Source of the DNA: Lachnospiraceae bacterium | Lineage (GTDB): Bacteria > Bacillota > Clostridia > Lachnospirales > Lachnospiraceae | Direction: 5' to 3' | DNA: 37,409 nucleotides | Assembly (NCBI GenBank): GCA_017450485.1 | Contig: JAFSTN010000044.1 | Location: 136,792-174,200 of the forward strand | In this document: in pieces, positions 7,500-16,160 of the stretch | Position numbering within the stretch: the stretch's first letter is position 1 | How the letters are laid out: each line of letters opens with the position of its first letter | The notes under the pieces: model-generated | Databases searched by the model: none | The model's input: the letters and a program-made list of their open reading frames with translations, nothing else | Told to the model about the DNA's origin: nothing | Position numbers and translations under genes: made by a program

Positions 7500-9380
7500 A
7501 TGATATCTGTTCTGTTAAGACTCGTGATACCCCTAATATACTGTCTGGTCATGGGCGGAGGGTTCTCATATATCGCGCGCAAGCGATTCTCGGTATCTCT
7601 CGCGCCTGCATTTATGCTGCATGCCCTGTTCACCACCGTGATCGCCATCATCACCGAGAGTGTCAATGCAGGCATCATCACCGGCATAGCGGCCATGATC
7701 GCAGCAGTGATCATAACAGTGATACTCCGTCGCAGGGCAGGTGCGGATATATCCTATGAGATCCGTTTAGATGAGATCCTATTCTTCCTAATCATCTATC
7801 TGCTAATATGGGCACTGAACTATGATAAATGTTTCCGTAATCCGGATGAGTTCTCTCATTGGGGATGGTTCGTACGTGAGATCATCCGCACGGATAAGCT
7901 GTACTGTGCATCTGATCTGCCGATAGTTCACAAAGACTATGTACCCGCCGTATCGGTATTCGAAGCAATCTGGTGCAGATTATCTTTCCAATACAGTGAG
8001 CCAAATGCCTATCGTGGCATACAGATGCTGGCCGCTTCCATGATGATTCCCATCTGCCTGTCCCCAAATACCGGCAAAAAAGTCAAGCCTGCAGAAATCG
8101 TTGGTATCATATGCCGATTTATTATCGTATTCGGTATACCAATACTGTATGTATCGGATTTCTATCATACTCTTTATCAGGATCTGCTGTTGGGGATTAT
8201 AGTTGCCTATTGTATTTACACAGTTCTTTCCGAATCTCCCAATTACGGAATTCTATTCATTGCCCTGTGTATGCTCGCATTATCCAAGATGACCGCATTA
8301 GCTTTCATTCCGATGATTGTTATATTCTACGGGGTATATACCTGCTGTAATAACCAGACAGGAAAACTGCGCGTCATATTACGATGTCTGGTAATGACCG
8401 GCATCCCGATTGTCCCTTGGATCATATATAACTCATACATGCGCAGATATCTGCCCTATATAGGCGCGCAGAGCTATGACAGTATCTCTCTGACTGATAT
8501 CGTAGGCGTGATCACTCATAACGGCATAATCCCATATCAGACAGATGTTGAGCAAACTTACTTCACCTATCTGGGTACATATGGAGTAGTAGATAAGGCT
8601 CCATACATTGTTCTATTGACCATCCTTATGGCAGTTCTATATATCTGGTCATGGTTTGTGGACGATCACTCAACGAAATTCACCATAAGACTGACTACAT
8701 TATGGATTTTTCTGGCAGGAATAGCATATGTGATCATGATGTACGTCCTGTATTTAACCCAGTTCAGTGAATACGAAGCTCGTCAATTAGCCAGTTACGG
8801 CAGGTATATGAGTACCTATCTGCTCGCTGCAACCATGATCGGAGCATCGTTATTCACTCTATACACACCTCTCGAAAAGCTGTCACCGGCCCTGTCTCTG
8901 ACTGCAGTATTATCTTTGACAATCAGTATAGCAGGATTAGGCAGCCTGGATCAGATAATGCCGGGATTCGTGGAGTTCGGTGGGATAGCATCAGCCGATA
9001 AAACTAAGTTTGGCTCTGAAATAGACTTTATCATAGATAATATAGATGCAGGCTCATCCATATATATTCTCAACAGAGGGTTGATGGGAGACAATACAGC
9101 AACCTTATCATATTATTTGACTCCGGATTATGATATATGCAACTCATATGCCAGTCCGGGGTCTCCTGCATATGAAGGAGAAATATATAGCCAACCAACT
9201 ACCGTTCAGGAGTTGTTTGACCGGCTTTCATCTTATGATTATCTCTTAATCGCATATGTAGATGACATCTTTATGCAGGAATATTCAGACATATTCACCG
9301 GGGAGTCACCTTTAGAAAAGGGAATATATAGAATCAAATCAGACGGTCAGCACATCAATCTCACAAGAGTATATTCATAA
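7500..9380 (+). CDS. Large polytopic membrane protein, GT-C-like (NPDE motif)
   Basis: 626 aa with about 12-13 membrane helices and a soluble C-terminal region of about 130 residues. NPDEFSHWG (114-122) sits just after a helix, where GT-C enzymes carry their catalytic acidic residue. The 640-aa protein at 16161-18083 has HPDELYYWG in the equivalent place, so the two are distant relatives. GAGGAAA lies 5 bases before the ATG. Probably an outer-face glycosyltransferase; a polymerase role cannot be excluded. It converges on the ketoisomerase gene with only 8 bases between stop codons. Confidence 0.75.
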   Translation: MISVLLRLVIPLIYCLVMGGGFSYIARKRFSVSLAPAFMLHALFTTVIAIITESVNAGIITGIAAMIAAVIITVILRRRAGADISYEIRLDEILFFLIIYLLIWALNYDKCFRNPDEFSHWGWFVREIIRTDKLYCASDLPIVHKDYVPAVSVFEAIWCRLSFQYSEPNAYRGIQMLAASMMIPICLSPNTGKKVKPAEIVGIICRFIIVFGIPILYVSDFYHTLYQDLLLGIIVAYCIYTVLSESPNYGILFIALCMLALSKMTALAFIPMIVIFYGVYTCCNNQTGKLRVILRCLVMTGIPIVPWIIYNSYMRRYLPYIGAQSYDSISLTDIVGVITHNGIIPYQTDVEQTYFTYLGTYGVVDKAPYIVLLTILMAVLYIWSWFVDDHSTKFTIRLTTLWIFLAGIAYVIMMYVLYLTQFSEYEARQLASYGRYMSTYLLAATMIGASLFTLYTPLEKLSPALSLTAVLSLTISIAGLGSLDQIMPGFVEFGGIASADKTKFGSEIDFIIDNIDAGSSIYILNRGLMGDNTATLSYYLTPDYDICNSYASPGSPAYEGEIYSQPTTVQELFDRLSSYDYLLIAYVDDIFMQEYSDIFTGESPLEKGIYRIKSDGQHINLTRVYS

Positions 9381-9398
9381 CAACATACTCATTTGTGA
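9361..9398. terminator. Possible bidirectional terminator between converging genes
   Basis: TCACAA-GAGTAT (9361-9372) can pair with ATACTC (9385-9390) and TTGTGA (9393-9398), giving 6+6 bp with a 2-base bulge and a 12-base loop. It spans both stop codons of the converging genes. The stem is A/T-rich and lacks a long T-run, so the call is tentative. Confidence 0.3.
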
Positions 9399-9814
9399 TT
9401 TAATGCCTTTAGATATTCATCATAATCTCTTATATATTCAGACCCGTCATAATGCTCATCCGACAAGACCAGCAGAACTGAATCCGGCGAGAAATCATAC
9501 ATTTCTTTCCATAGCATACGTGACAGGTAGAGCCCCATCCTGGGCTTATTCAATTCTATTATTCTGGTCTCCAGCCCATTATCCACCTTGACTTTACTGG
9601 ATCCTGCCACATTCACCAAAACAAACTGAGATCGCAGATTAGCATGCTGACCTCTCACCACAGAATCATCCGAACCGTAGATATAAAATATCCTCTGTAT
9701 ATCAAAGGGAATTTGTATCCCGCCCTCTACTACAACAAGATTCCCTCTCTCATCTCCCAACTCCGGGAACTCGAGGATACGATACATTTCTTCTATGCTA
9801 TTACTCTCGTTCAT
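9389..9814 (-). CDS. WxcM/FdtA-like sugar 3,4-ketoisomerase (cupin)
   Basis: 141 aa from the ATG at 9814; the adjacent ATG at 9817 and an upstream TTG at 9844 are alternatives, with AGGTGAG best placed for 9814. Family features are GDERGNLVVVEG, PFDIQRIFYIYG, the cupin segment RGQHANLRSQF, LNKPRMGLYLSRMLWKEMYDF and the typical end YIRDYDEYL. Relatives interconvert 3- and 4-keto-6-deoxyhexoses on dTDP on the way to Fuc3NAc, Qui3NAc and similar sugars. The usual HAH is HAN here. No dTDP-glucose genes are in the window, so the substrate is unknown. It is the last gene of the long minus-strand series. Confidence 0.8.
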   Translation of the reverse strand: MNESNSIEEMYRILEFPELGDERGNLVVVEGGIQIPFDIQRIFYIYGSDDSVVRGQHANLRSQFVLVNVAGSSKVKVDNGLETRIIELNKPRMGLYLSRMLWKEMYDFSPDSVLLVLSDEHYDGSEYIRDYDEYLKALNHK

Positions 9815-9854
9815 CATCTCACCTATCCAAATCCAAAAAATCAAGTAAATTATA

Positions 9855-11798
9855 TCAAATAAAGGTAATCCTGTGCATTATCCAGCCTGACTTCTCAAAC
9901 GTTGATTCATCTATCACATTCATCGTCTCCCTGATCCGGTCAGCTATCTCAATCCCACAGTAATCGGTATAGATATAGCACCCCTGCTGTCCGGATTGCA
10001 AATCAAATAAATGCTCATCCAAGATCACATGTAACTGATACGGTATCACTGACGGTGCATCCTTATCCGTCATCCGGGTATGTCGAATCGGATCCCAGCT
10101 CATATCCAGCACAACCTCAGTGGTATCTGCAAATGATGGATAAAGCCCTCGTCCATCAAAATTACCCGGGCCGGAAGGAGTATATATAACATAGTCCTGA
10201 TTCGGTACCACATCCTCCAGTGCCATATCCAGAACATACCCATAGTTATTATACTGTCTGTTATAGCACCACCCGTCCGATACCTTCTCGCACAGATATA
10301 CCATCTGTATATTTCCTACATTCACCATGGGATAACGGATTCTCATCACAGGATCAATAGTGTAGTAGCTGGAAACCAGCAAGATCAAGATCTGCACTCC
10401 TAATACGATCGTTCTGATTCTAATATCCTTAAGGATGATCATAATAAAAAAGGCTTCGATAATGAGTATTTCTGCTGCCATAGAATCAACATATCTGGGA
10501 TGAACCACACCTGTATTCGCCAGCACAGATACTACCACAAATGCAATCTCAGAAATGATCATCGGAATCATATAATACAAATATTTGTGATATTCGTGTT
10601 TTATAACACATGAAATAAACGCAATAAGTCCCAGAGCGAAAAAGAGCCAGTTAAAATTCACAAGTAAAAAACTGTCAATTTTTGATCTGGTATATGACCA
10701 ATTTAGAATAAGTCCCGTCTCCTCATATCGGGGCATAAAGATATATGCAGCAACAAACATAAGACATGGGAGAAGCAAAACCAGATATCTGGTAACATTA
10801 TGTATCACTTTCTTCTCCCGAACAGCTTCCATAATGTATATACCCAAAAGCAAAAAGGAATATATTACCACACAGGGTTCTTTTATAAATACAAAATATG
10901 CCCCCAGCCAGAATGAGTAGATCCATTTATGGTCATAAAGTACATACAGAAGCAACGGAAAAATATACCAGGATGCGGAATCATTATAGCTATACGTAAC
11001 CATTCCCAGGAAAAAAGGAGACACCGAATATGATAAAGTCAGAAGAAAATGCATCCATTCAGGAGATTCATCGAAGAAAAGGTGTGACAGCTTCCAAAAG
11101 CCGTAAGCACCTATCAGCAGCAGTATACGCCCATAGAAATTCTGACCTTCAACTGCAGTCCCAAAGATCAATTTCAGTCCCGATGCCACAAAAGTATATG
11201 TATATGCCGGATGCCCCCAGAACGATAATTTATAAAGGTCAAACAACCACCCCGGTTCCACATTGTCAATCTGTCTAAAGAACAGACATGCATCCCACAT
11301 ATAGTAGGTCACCCGCTCATAAGACAAGATCAGAAGGATGATAAATAATCCTGCCAAATACAGATTCCTGCGAACAACGATTCGCCGTGCATACCCCTTA
11401 ATTACGCTGTCAGGCTTAATCAGATCCGCTATGACAACTGTCAAAGCGAGAAATGTACTTCCCAACAGAAACACAGCCTCAGTATATGTACTTTCTCTGA
11501 TATATACAGGGACAAGTTTGATCAGAGGTATCAGAAACAGTGATAGGATCAGATTAACAGTAACAAACTGAGCTCGAACATCATTTTTTTTTCGATCAGT
11601 CAATATGCACAGCGAAAACAATGCATAGGACAGAAAACATACTCCAATGAAGATAAAATGTGCAAATGTAAACAGTGGAAGGTCATTGTTTTTCCGACCT
11701 ATTGCGAATAGTGCTAAACAGAAAAACACATATGACGCTGATCCTGCAAAACCCAAACAGAATCTATTATCATTGATCCTTTTCATAATATTCGTCAT
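9855..11798 (-). CDS. Polytopic membrane protein, probable GT-C-type glycosyltransferase
   Basis: 647 aa with about 12-13 membrane helices and a C-terminal soluble portion of about 150 residues. An acidic residue follows a helix in YYMWDACLFF (165-174), and FYGRI and SYNDSASW occur further on, a layout typical of GT-C transferases. I do not recognise a named family. The ATG at 11798 lies inside the CotH gene end (29-base overlap); a second ATG at 11786 is possible. It stands between CotH and the ketoisomerase gene in the same series, so it probably adds or modifies a sugar at the outer membrane face. Confidence 0.7.
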   Translation of the reverse strand: MTNIMKRINDNRFCLGFAGSASYVFFCLALFAIGRKNNDLPLFTFAHFIFIGVCFLSYALFSLCILTDRKKNDVRAQFVTVNLILSLFLIPLIKLVPVYIRESTYTEAVFLLGSTFLALTVVIADLIKPDSVIKGYARRIVVRRNLYLAGLFIILLILSYERVTYYMWDACLFFRQIDNVEPGWLFDLYKLSFWGHPAYTYTFVASGLKLIFGTAVEGQNFYGRILLLIGAYGFWKLSHLFFDESPEWMHFLLTLSYSVSPFFLGMVTYSYNDSASWYIFPLLLYVLYDHKWIYSFWLGAYFVFIKEPCVVIYSFLLLGIYIMEAVREKKVIHNVTRYLVLLLPCLMFVAAYIFMPRYEETGLILNWSYTRSKIDSFLLVNFNWLFFALGLIAFISCVIKHEYHKYLYYMIPMIISEIAFVVVSVLANTGVVHPRYVDSMAAEILIIEAFFIMIILKDIRIRTIVLGVQILILLVSSYYTIDPVMRIRYPMVNVGNIQMVYLCEKVSDGWCYNRQYNNYGYVLDMALEDVVPNQDYVIYTPSGPGNFDGRGLYPSFADTTEVVLDMSWDPIRHTRMTDKDAPSVIPYQLHVILDEHLFDLQSGQQGCYIYTDYCGIEIADRIRETMNVIDESTFEKSGWIMHRITFI

Positions 11799-13467
11799 AA
11801 TACTTCAATCTCTCCTCCAGCCATGAGATCATATAGCTATACTCATCATCGAATCCTTCGTCATATACTGGACGCATCCGATGTGGGTATCTGATATGAT
11901 CCATATATGCCGAATCTGCTATCAGATCATGAATCATCGGTAACCTGTCATTCAATTCCAGTTCAAGTATCGACCTAAAACTATTCACATACAGAGACCG
12001 GGTTGCCTGCCGGAAGCCGGTATGTCCTTCATAAAGTTCATTAAGCCAGCCTTCATCTGCCCCATTTTCACGTCTGCTTTCAGCACGTTGCTTTAACCAG
12101 CGCATTCGTGCTGACTCATAATGCTTACCATCTCTGTCAACCCCCATAGTCGCATCAAAATCCCATGCAGGCCCACACACAAACGCATCAGACTGTCTGT
12201 CTTTATACGCGTACAGGCTGTATAAGTCAGTATCCTCATCTGCAAGGAATTCTTTAAGGAGATACATAGCAGACCAGGAATCCAAGTCTATATACTCAGC
12301 ATATGCTTCGGACGGATCATTATAAATCAGATCTTCAATCTTAAGCAGATAATCAAGCATATATACGCTCTCATCATATGTATGATATTTGGGTGATTCA
12401 ATGACACCCATTGTATGATATGTAGTAAAAAAGCCACTCCCCGGAGCACCATACTGTACGAACTCAACCAAATATCCGCCTGATATGTCACTCGGAGAAT
12501 CACCTTCGAACCATTCTATGGATCTGGCTCCCGGATCATAATAGACATCCCACTCAGGTGGTTGATCATAATCATTAATGATTCGGTTCTCTTCCCCAAG
12601 ATCATGAATGGGTATATTCCCTCCCGACACATCCACGTGCTGAGTGACCAAATATAGCCCCGCATATTCGCCATTCAAATACAAGTTTGCATACCGGTAC
12701 TCCACCCATGCCGGTATATTCATCGCTCGGGCTATATCCAATGCCATAGCATTTTTCATCTCACTGCCGTCATAAATATTGGCGAGTAATGACCATTTAG
12801 CCTGCGCTCTCATCCCAAGTAGCGAAACATCCTCATCAAATTCCACATTGTATGGGTTCTTTGGAAATGTCCTCCAAGTGGTATTCCCTCTGCCACGAAT
12901 ATGGCATCGACCGGAATAGAGACAGTCCGAATCAGCACAGTACAGCTTCGCTGACTCCATATACGAATGATCATCCGAAGACGTTACTGCCTCCATCGAT
13001 CCGCTTGATGTGTCTATGTAAAGCGAGGGAACGTTCCCTGCATTCCAAAAGCAGATATCACCTTCACATATCACATCACTTCGCTCACGAATGATCATGT
13101 GAAAAAAAGATGGCCCCGATAAGCCGACAGAAAAAAAACGTGATTCTATCTTATCGCCCGCCCTATACTCAACACCATCTAAGATCATGCTATCTGCGTA
13201 TCTGAATCCCACAACTGGTTGTGAGTCATATTCCGCGGGGACGAAAACATAGTATTGATCATCTATACATGTCAGTTCGATGTCGTGTCCATGACCGGAT
13301 TCAGAACTGAAAAACAACGATCTGTACGATTCATTTTCTTTGTGCCACTGTCTGGAATCATATCGAACAAAAAATACAATCACTGCTATAAGCGCCAGGA
13401 CAGCCGGCACCGCAAATATGAGATTACGAATCAAACCGGTTTTACAACTCATAGCATCTGATCTCAT
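11770..13467 (-). CDS. CotH-family protein (secreted kinase-like), membrane-anchored
   Basis: 565 aa. One N-terminal helix (about 13-34) preceded by basic residues anchors the protein, with the rest outside. The CotH core shows RGRGNTTW (191-198), PKNPY (202-206), LLGM and KWSLLAN (216-230), NLYLNGEYAGLYLV (about 261-274) and GPAWDFDATMG (432-442), the DFD-type metal site. Spore-coat CotH of Bacillus phosphorylates coat proteins with ATP, and other CotH proteins are kinase-like or AMPylase-like. Nothing else here is sporulation-related. It follows DUF4956 by 6 bases and the VTC-domain gene, a recurrent gene set. A role in phosphorylating or modifying surface protein or glycan is inferred. The ATG at 13452 is an alternative start. 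Confidence 0.87.
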   Translation of the reverse strand: MRSDAMSCKTGLIRNLIFAVPAVLALIAVIVFFVRYDSRQWHKENESYRSLFFSSESGHGHDIELTCIDDQYYVFVPAEYDSQPVVGFRYADSMILDGVEYRAGDKIESRFFSVGLSGPSFFHMIIRERSDVICEGDICFWNAGNVPSLYIDTSSGSMEAVTSSDDHSYMESAKLYCADSDCLYSGRCHIRGRGNTTWRTFPKNPYNVEFDEDVSLLGMRAQAKWSLLANIYDGSEMKNAMALDIARAMNIPAWVEYRYANLYLNGEYAGLYLVTQHVDVSGGNIPIHDLGEENRIINDYDQPPEWDVYYDPGARSIEWFEGDSPSDISGGYLVEFVQYGAPGSGFFTTYHTMGVIESPKYHTYDESVYMLDYLLKIEDLIYNDPSEAYAEYIDLDSWSAMYLLKEFLADEDTDLYSLYAYKDRQSDAFVCGPAWDFDATMGVDRDGKHYESARMRWLKQRAESRRENGADEGWLNELYEGHTGFRQATRSLYVNSFRSILELELNDRLPMIHDLIADSAYMDHIRYPHRMRPVYDEGFDDEYSYMISWLEERLKYYDEYYEKDQ

Positions 13468-13473
13468 GCCTGA

Positions 13474-14154
13474 TTAATATGTGACTTCTCCGTTATGACT
13501 CATAACAGTCACATCGGTAACACCTTCAATCGCTGCTACAGCACGAGACAGTTCCACATCAGAAGCCGTCCTGACCTCAACCACAAGACTTACTCGTCCG
13601 CTTCTAATACTTCTGGCCTTGACGTGCGCTGATCTAGTATTATTCTTGACAGCATTCATCACCTGCTCATCCAGTTCCTCATTCGCCTCATAATTGACCG
13701 TCAGGATCATCGGTGCATGAACCATTGGTACAATGGCATTAACCAAGAAAATAACAACCGAAAGAAGAAGCGATACAATAATCGCTATCTCAGACAGCCC
13801 AGCTCCACATATGATACCTACACTGATCGACCAAAAGAGGAACACCAGATCCATCGGATCCTTGATAGCTGTTCTGAATCGAACAATGGACAACGCTCCC
13901 ACCATACCCAGCGATACCACAAAGCTCACCTGGATCGTCAATATGATCGCAGTAGTGATCAGCGCAAGAGCTATCAACGATAGATTGAAGTTCCGTGAAT
14001 AAAATGTATTGCGAGTAACAAGCCTATAGCATATAAAAATATACAACGATATAGCCAATGCAAAACCGAGAGCTACCAGAACCTCTCCTGTCCCCATTTC
14101 CACATATCCATAGCTCTCCAAAAACGAATGTTTAATAATGTCAGTTATACTCAT
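13474..14154 (-). CDS. DUF4956 membrane protein
   Basis: 226 aa. Four N-terminal membrane helices (about 25-150) contain the family's signature region SLGMVGALSIVRFRTAIKDP followed by MDLVFLFWSISVG. A cytoplasmic domain of about 75 residues follows (from about 152), with a beta-alpha pattern ending in VMSHNGEVTY. The function of the family is unknown; it recurs beside VTC-domain and CotH genes. Its ATG overlaps the VTC-gene stop by four bases (ATGA), and an AGGAGG lies inside the end of that gene, so translation is coupled. This suggests that VTC, DUF4956 and CotH work together. Confidence 0.9.
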   Translation of the reverse strand: MSITDIIKHSFLESYGYVEMGTGEVLVALGFALAISLYIFICYRLVTRNTFYSRNFNLSLIALALITTAIILTIQVSFVVSLGMVGALSIVRFRTAIKDPMDLVFLFWSISVGIICGAGLSEIAIIVSLLLSVVIFLVNAIVPMVHAPMILTVNYEANEELDEQVMNAVKNNTRSAHVKARSIRSGRVSLVVEVRTASDVELSRAVAAIEGVTDVTVMSHNGEVTY

Positions 14155-14885
14155 AAAACCAAACCTCCTGAGTCATATCTTCTGCACAGAAAATACTTGG
14201 AAAATGTCGCCCTCTCAAGGCTTCCGACAGATAATGCCTGTTTAATATAATCCGGCAGCAGTTCATCATACTTTACTTCCAACAGTTGCTGACCGATCGG
14301 AAGTATCATCCTCTTATGAATATCTTCGTCAAAGAAACGATTTATATCCGATGACGAAGCTATATCCGTATCAAACGTCACACGCACGTTTCCGGCAAAA
14401 TACACAAACGGGTATCTTATATACTCAACTATCACTTTAGGTGTATATCCCTGTGTCTGAACCAGATACTTAAATCTGTTTAATACAGTTCTGTCATCCT
14501 CCGCCAGACCGGGCACCTTTCTCTGATCAGCCTTATCATATTCATATCCTACCAGATACTCATACTCATCATATGTAATCCTACAGCTGTCCTTGTGTAT
14601 CAAGCCACCTTCTTTACGTTTACATTCCAGATATATATTGGATCTATCGCAGTTATACGCTCTGATCCTCCACTTTTCCCGAGGACTTGTCCCGTCTTCA
14701 TTTTCAGACATGCAAGTATCGTAGAGATCGTCAAAATATATACTTCTGATCAGATATCTGCCCTCATCATCCGCATGAGAGTCCACGGTCATTATGCTCT
14801 CTGCCATAAGCTTCAGAACCGCCATATCTGCCTCACTAATCAGGTATTTATATTCATGACGGTAGTTGAGCTCTGTACTATGCAT
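14151..14885 (-). CDS. VTC-domain protein (polyphosphate polymerase-like)
   Basis: 244 aa from the ATG at 14885; a start at 14945 would overlap the upstream gene, but homologues begin near RHEYKYLI. Tunnel-fold residues in order: EYKY (11-14), RSIYFDD (47-53), KWRIRAY (71-77), YLECKRK (85-91), HKD (97-99), VRVTFDTDI (167-175) and LEVKYDELLP (202-211). These match the basic and acidic residues that bind nucleotide, metal and polyphosphate in yeast Vtc4, so the active site looks intact. There is no SPX domain or membrane helix. It could make polyphosphate from ATP at the membrane with DUF4956, or act on a related phosphate polymer; the product is not known from sequence. Confidence 0.87.
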   Translation of the reverse strand: MHSTELNYRHEYKYLISEADMAVLKLMAESIMTVDSHADDEGRYLIRSIYFDDLYDTCMSENEDGTSPREKWRIRAYNCDRSNIYLECKRKEGGLIHKDSCRITYDEYEYLVGYEYDKADQRKVPGLAEDDRTVLNRFKYLVQTQGYTPKVIVEYIRYPFVYFAGNVRVTFDTDIASSSDINRFFDEDIHKRMILPIGQQLLEVKYDELLPDYIKQALSVGSLERATFSKYFLCRRYDSGGLVL

Positions 14886-14908
14886 ATTTTCGTTTTTTCT
14901 TTGCAGTT

Positions 14909-16153
14909 TCAAAATCCGGCCCAAACCTTCCACCATGGCAGCCATGTAATAACAAACACCGCCACACCCAGCAACGAATGAACCGCCAGCAGAGTATTTC
15001 CTGTACCAAACAGCAACTTGTTACGTCGTTCGGCATATAACTTCCACGCTGCGATTATAGCAGTAAAAAACAGGATATACATAGATATATTATATCCCCC
15101 ACTCATACTGAGTGTCTCAGGCTCTGCCGGTTCAATCAGCAAAAGAAATTCACCTGCTCCAAACAGATATACCAACCATCCAAACTCAAGCCATGATTCT
15201 CTATGCCTGTATACGATACAACAGCATGAAATAAATATACAGAATACTATAGCTCTGGATAAAACTATCACAACAGGTGTTCCATCACCAAATATTGTGA
15301 TTCCCTCAAAAGGTGATACCGCATATGGGTGAAGTTTATACCTCATAGACCATATCACCCAAATCGTCGCCGGAAGATACGACACAGCTATCATTACACA
15401 TCTACCAAGCACTCCCCAGCCACGTCTCCTCAAATACACCAGTACAGCACCGACTCCAGCCGGGGCAAATGCCTGATAAAAGTTCGGTTTTGCAATGACC
15501 GAGACAAACAAAACGATGGCAAATGTCACAAGGTTTCCAAGAAATTGTCTATTTACGTCGCTTTCCAGCATACGCACAAACAGGTATACAGCCAGAAGAG
15601 CAAATGGTTTGACGAAAAGATAGGTCAGATTGTGATCCAGAGCGGTCGCTCCGGATGTAAGAAAAACCCTTTCCAGAGGACAACCAAATAATGCATCTCC
15701 AAGAAAAAAAGAATATTTAGTAGATATAGGCCACGCAAAACTAAGAGCCGTTCCTGCCAGGACTGCATATCTCTCAGATTTAGTTTCAATATCTGCAGTA
15801 GCCTCTCCGCTTGTCGATATCAATTGCCTGATTATTATTATCTGAGTAATGTTAGCCACAAATGACCACACGGAACAGAACAGCATAATAACCACAACCC
15901 AATTATCAATGAAATGATGAATAGCCCGTATGACTATATAATATAGTGGATACGCCTGGCACATTTCAGGCAGTTGCCCTGTCTCATACCATTCCAAAAT
16001 ATAACCAATCTGAATCTTGGTATCACTGTTACCTACTCCCTCAGGTGTAACCATATGATAGAAATCATACATATACAGGAGTGCCACTGCAAGCGACAGC
16101 AGGAAGGTCAGGATCATATTGCGTTTGTTTCTGAATTCGTATGATTTCCTCAT
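14909..16153 (-). CDS. Polytopic membrane protein, family not recognised
   Basis: About 414 aa from the ATG at 16153 (a TTG at 16171 is also open). About 9-10 membrane helices follow a basic N-terminus (MRKSYEFRNKRN). After the first helix an extracytoplasmic loop contains GNSDTKIQIGYILEWYETGQ, with acidic residues placed as in GT-C enzymes. It lies between the HPDE-motif membrane protein and the VTC-domain gene. A glycosyltransferase or glycan-transfer role is inferred from context only. Confidence 0.65.
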   Translation of the reverse strand: MRKSYEFRNKRNMILTFLLSLAVALLYMYDFYHMVTPEGVGNSDTKIQIGYILEWYETGQLPEMCQAYPLYYIVIRAIHHFIDNWVVVIMLFCSVWSFVANITQIIIIRQLISTSGEATADIETKSERYAVLAGTALSFAWPISTKYSFFLGDALFGCPLERVFLTSGATALDHNLTYLFVKPFALLAVYLFVRMLESDVNRQFLGNLVTFAIVLFVSVIAKPNFYQAFAPAGVGAVLVYLRRRGWGVLGRCVMIAVSYLPATIWVIWSMRYKLHPYAVSPFEGITIFGDGTPVVIVLSRAIVFCIFISCCCIVYRHRESWLEFGWLVYLFGAGEFLLLIEPAEPETLSMSGGYNISMYILFFTAIIAAWKLYAERRNKLLFGTGNTLLAVHSLLGVAVFVITWLPWWKVWAGF

Positions 16154-16160
16154 CAACGGA

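Noticed and set aside
11770-13467. CotH as evidence of a spore-coat locus
   Set aside because: No other sporulation gene or mother-cell sigma promoter is visible nearby, and neighbours are all glycan genes.
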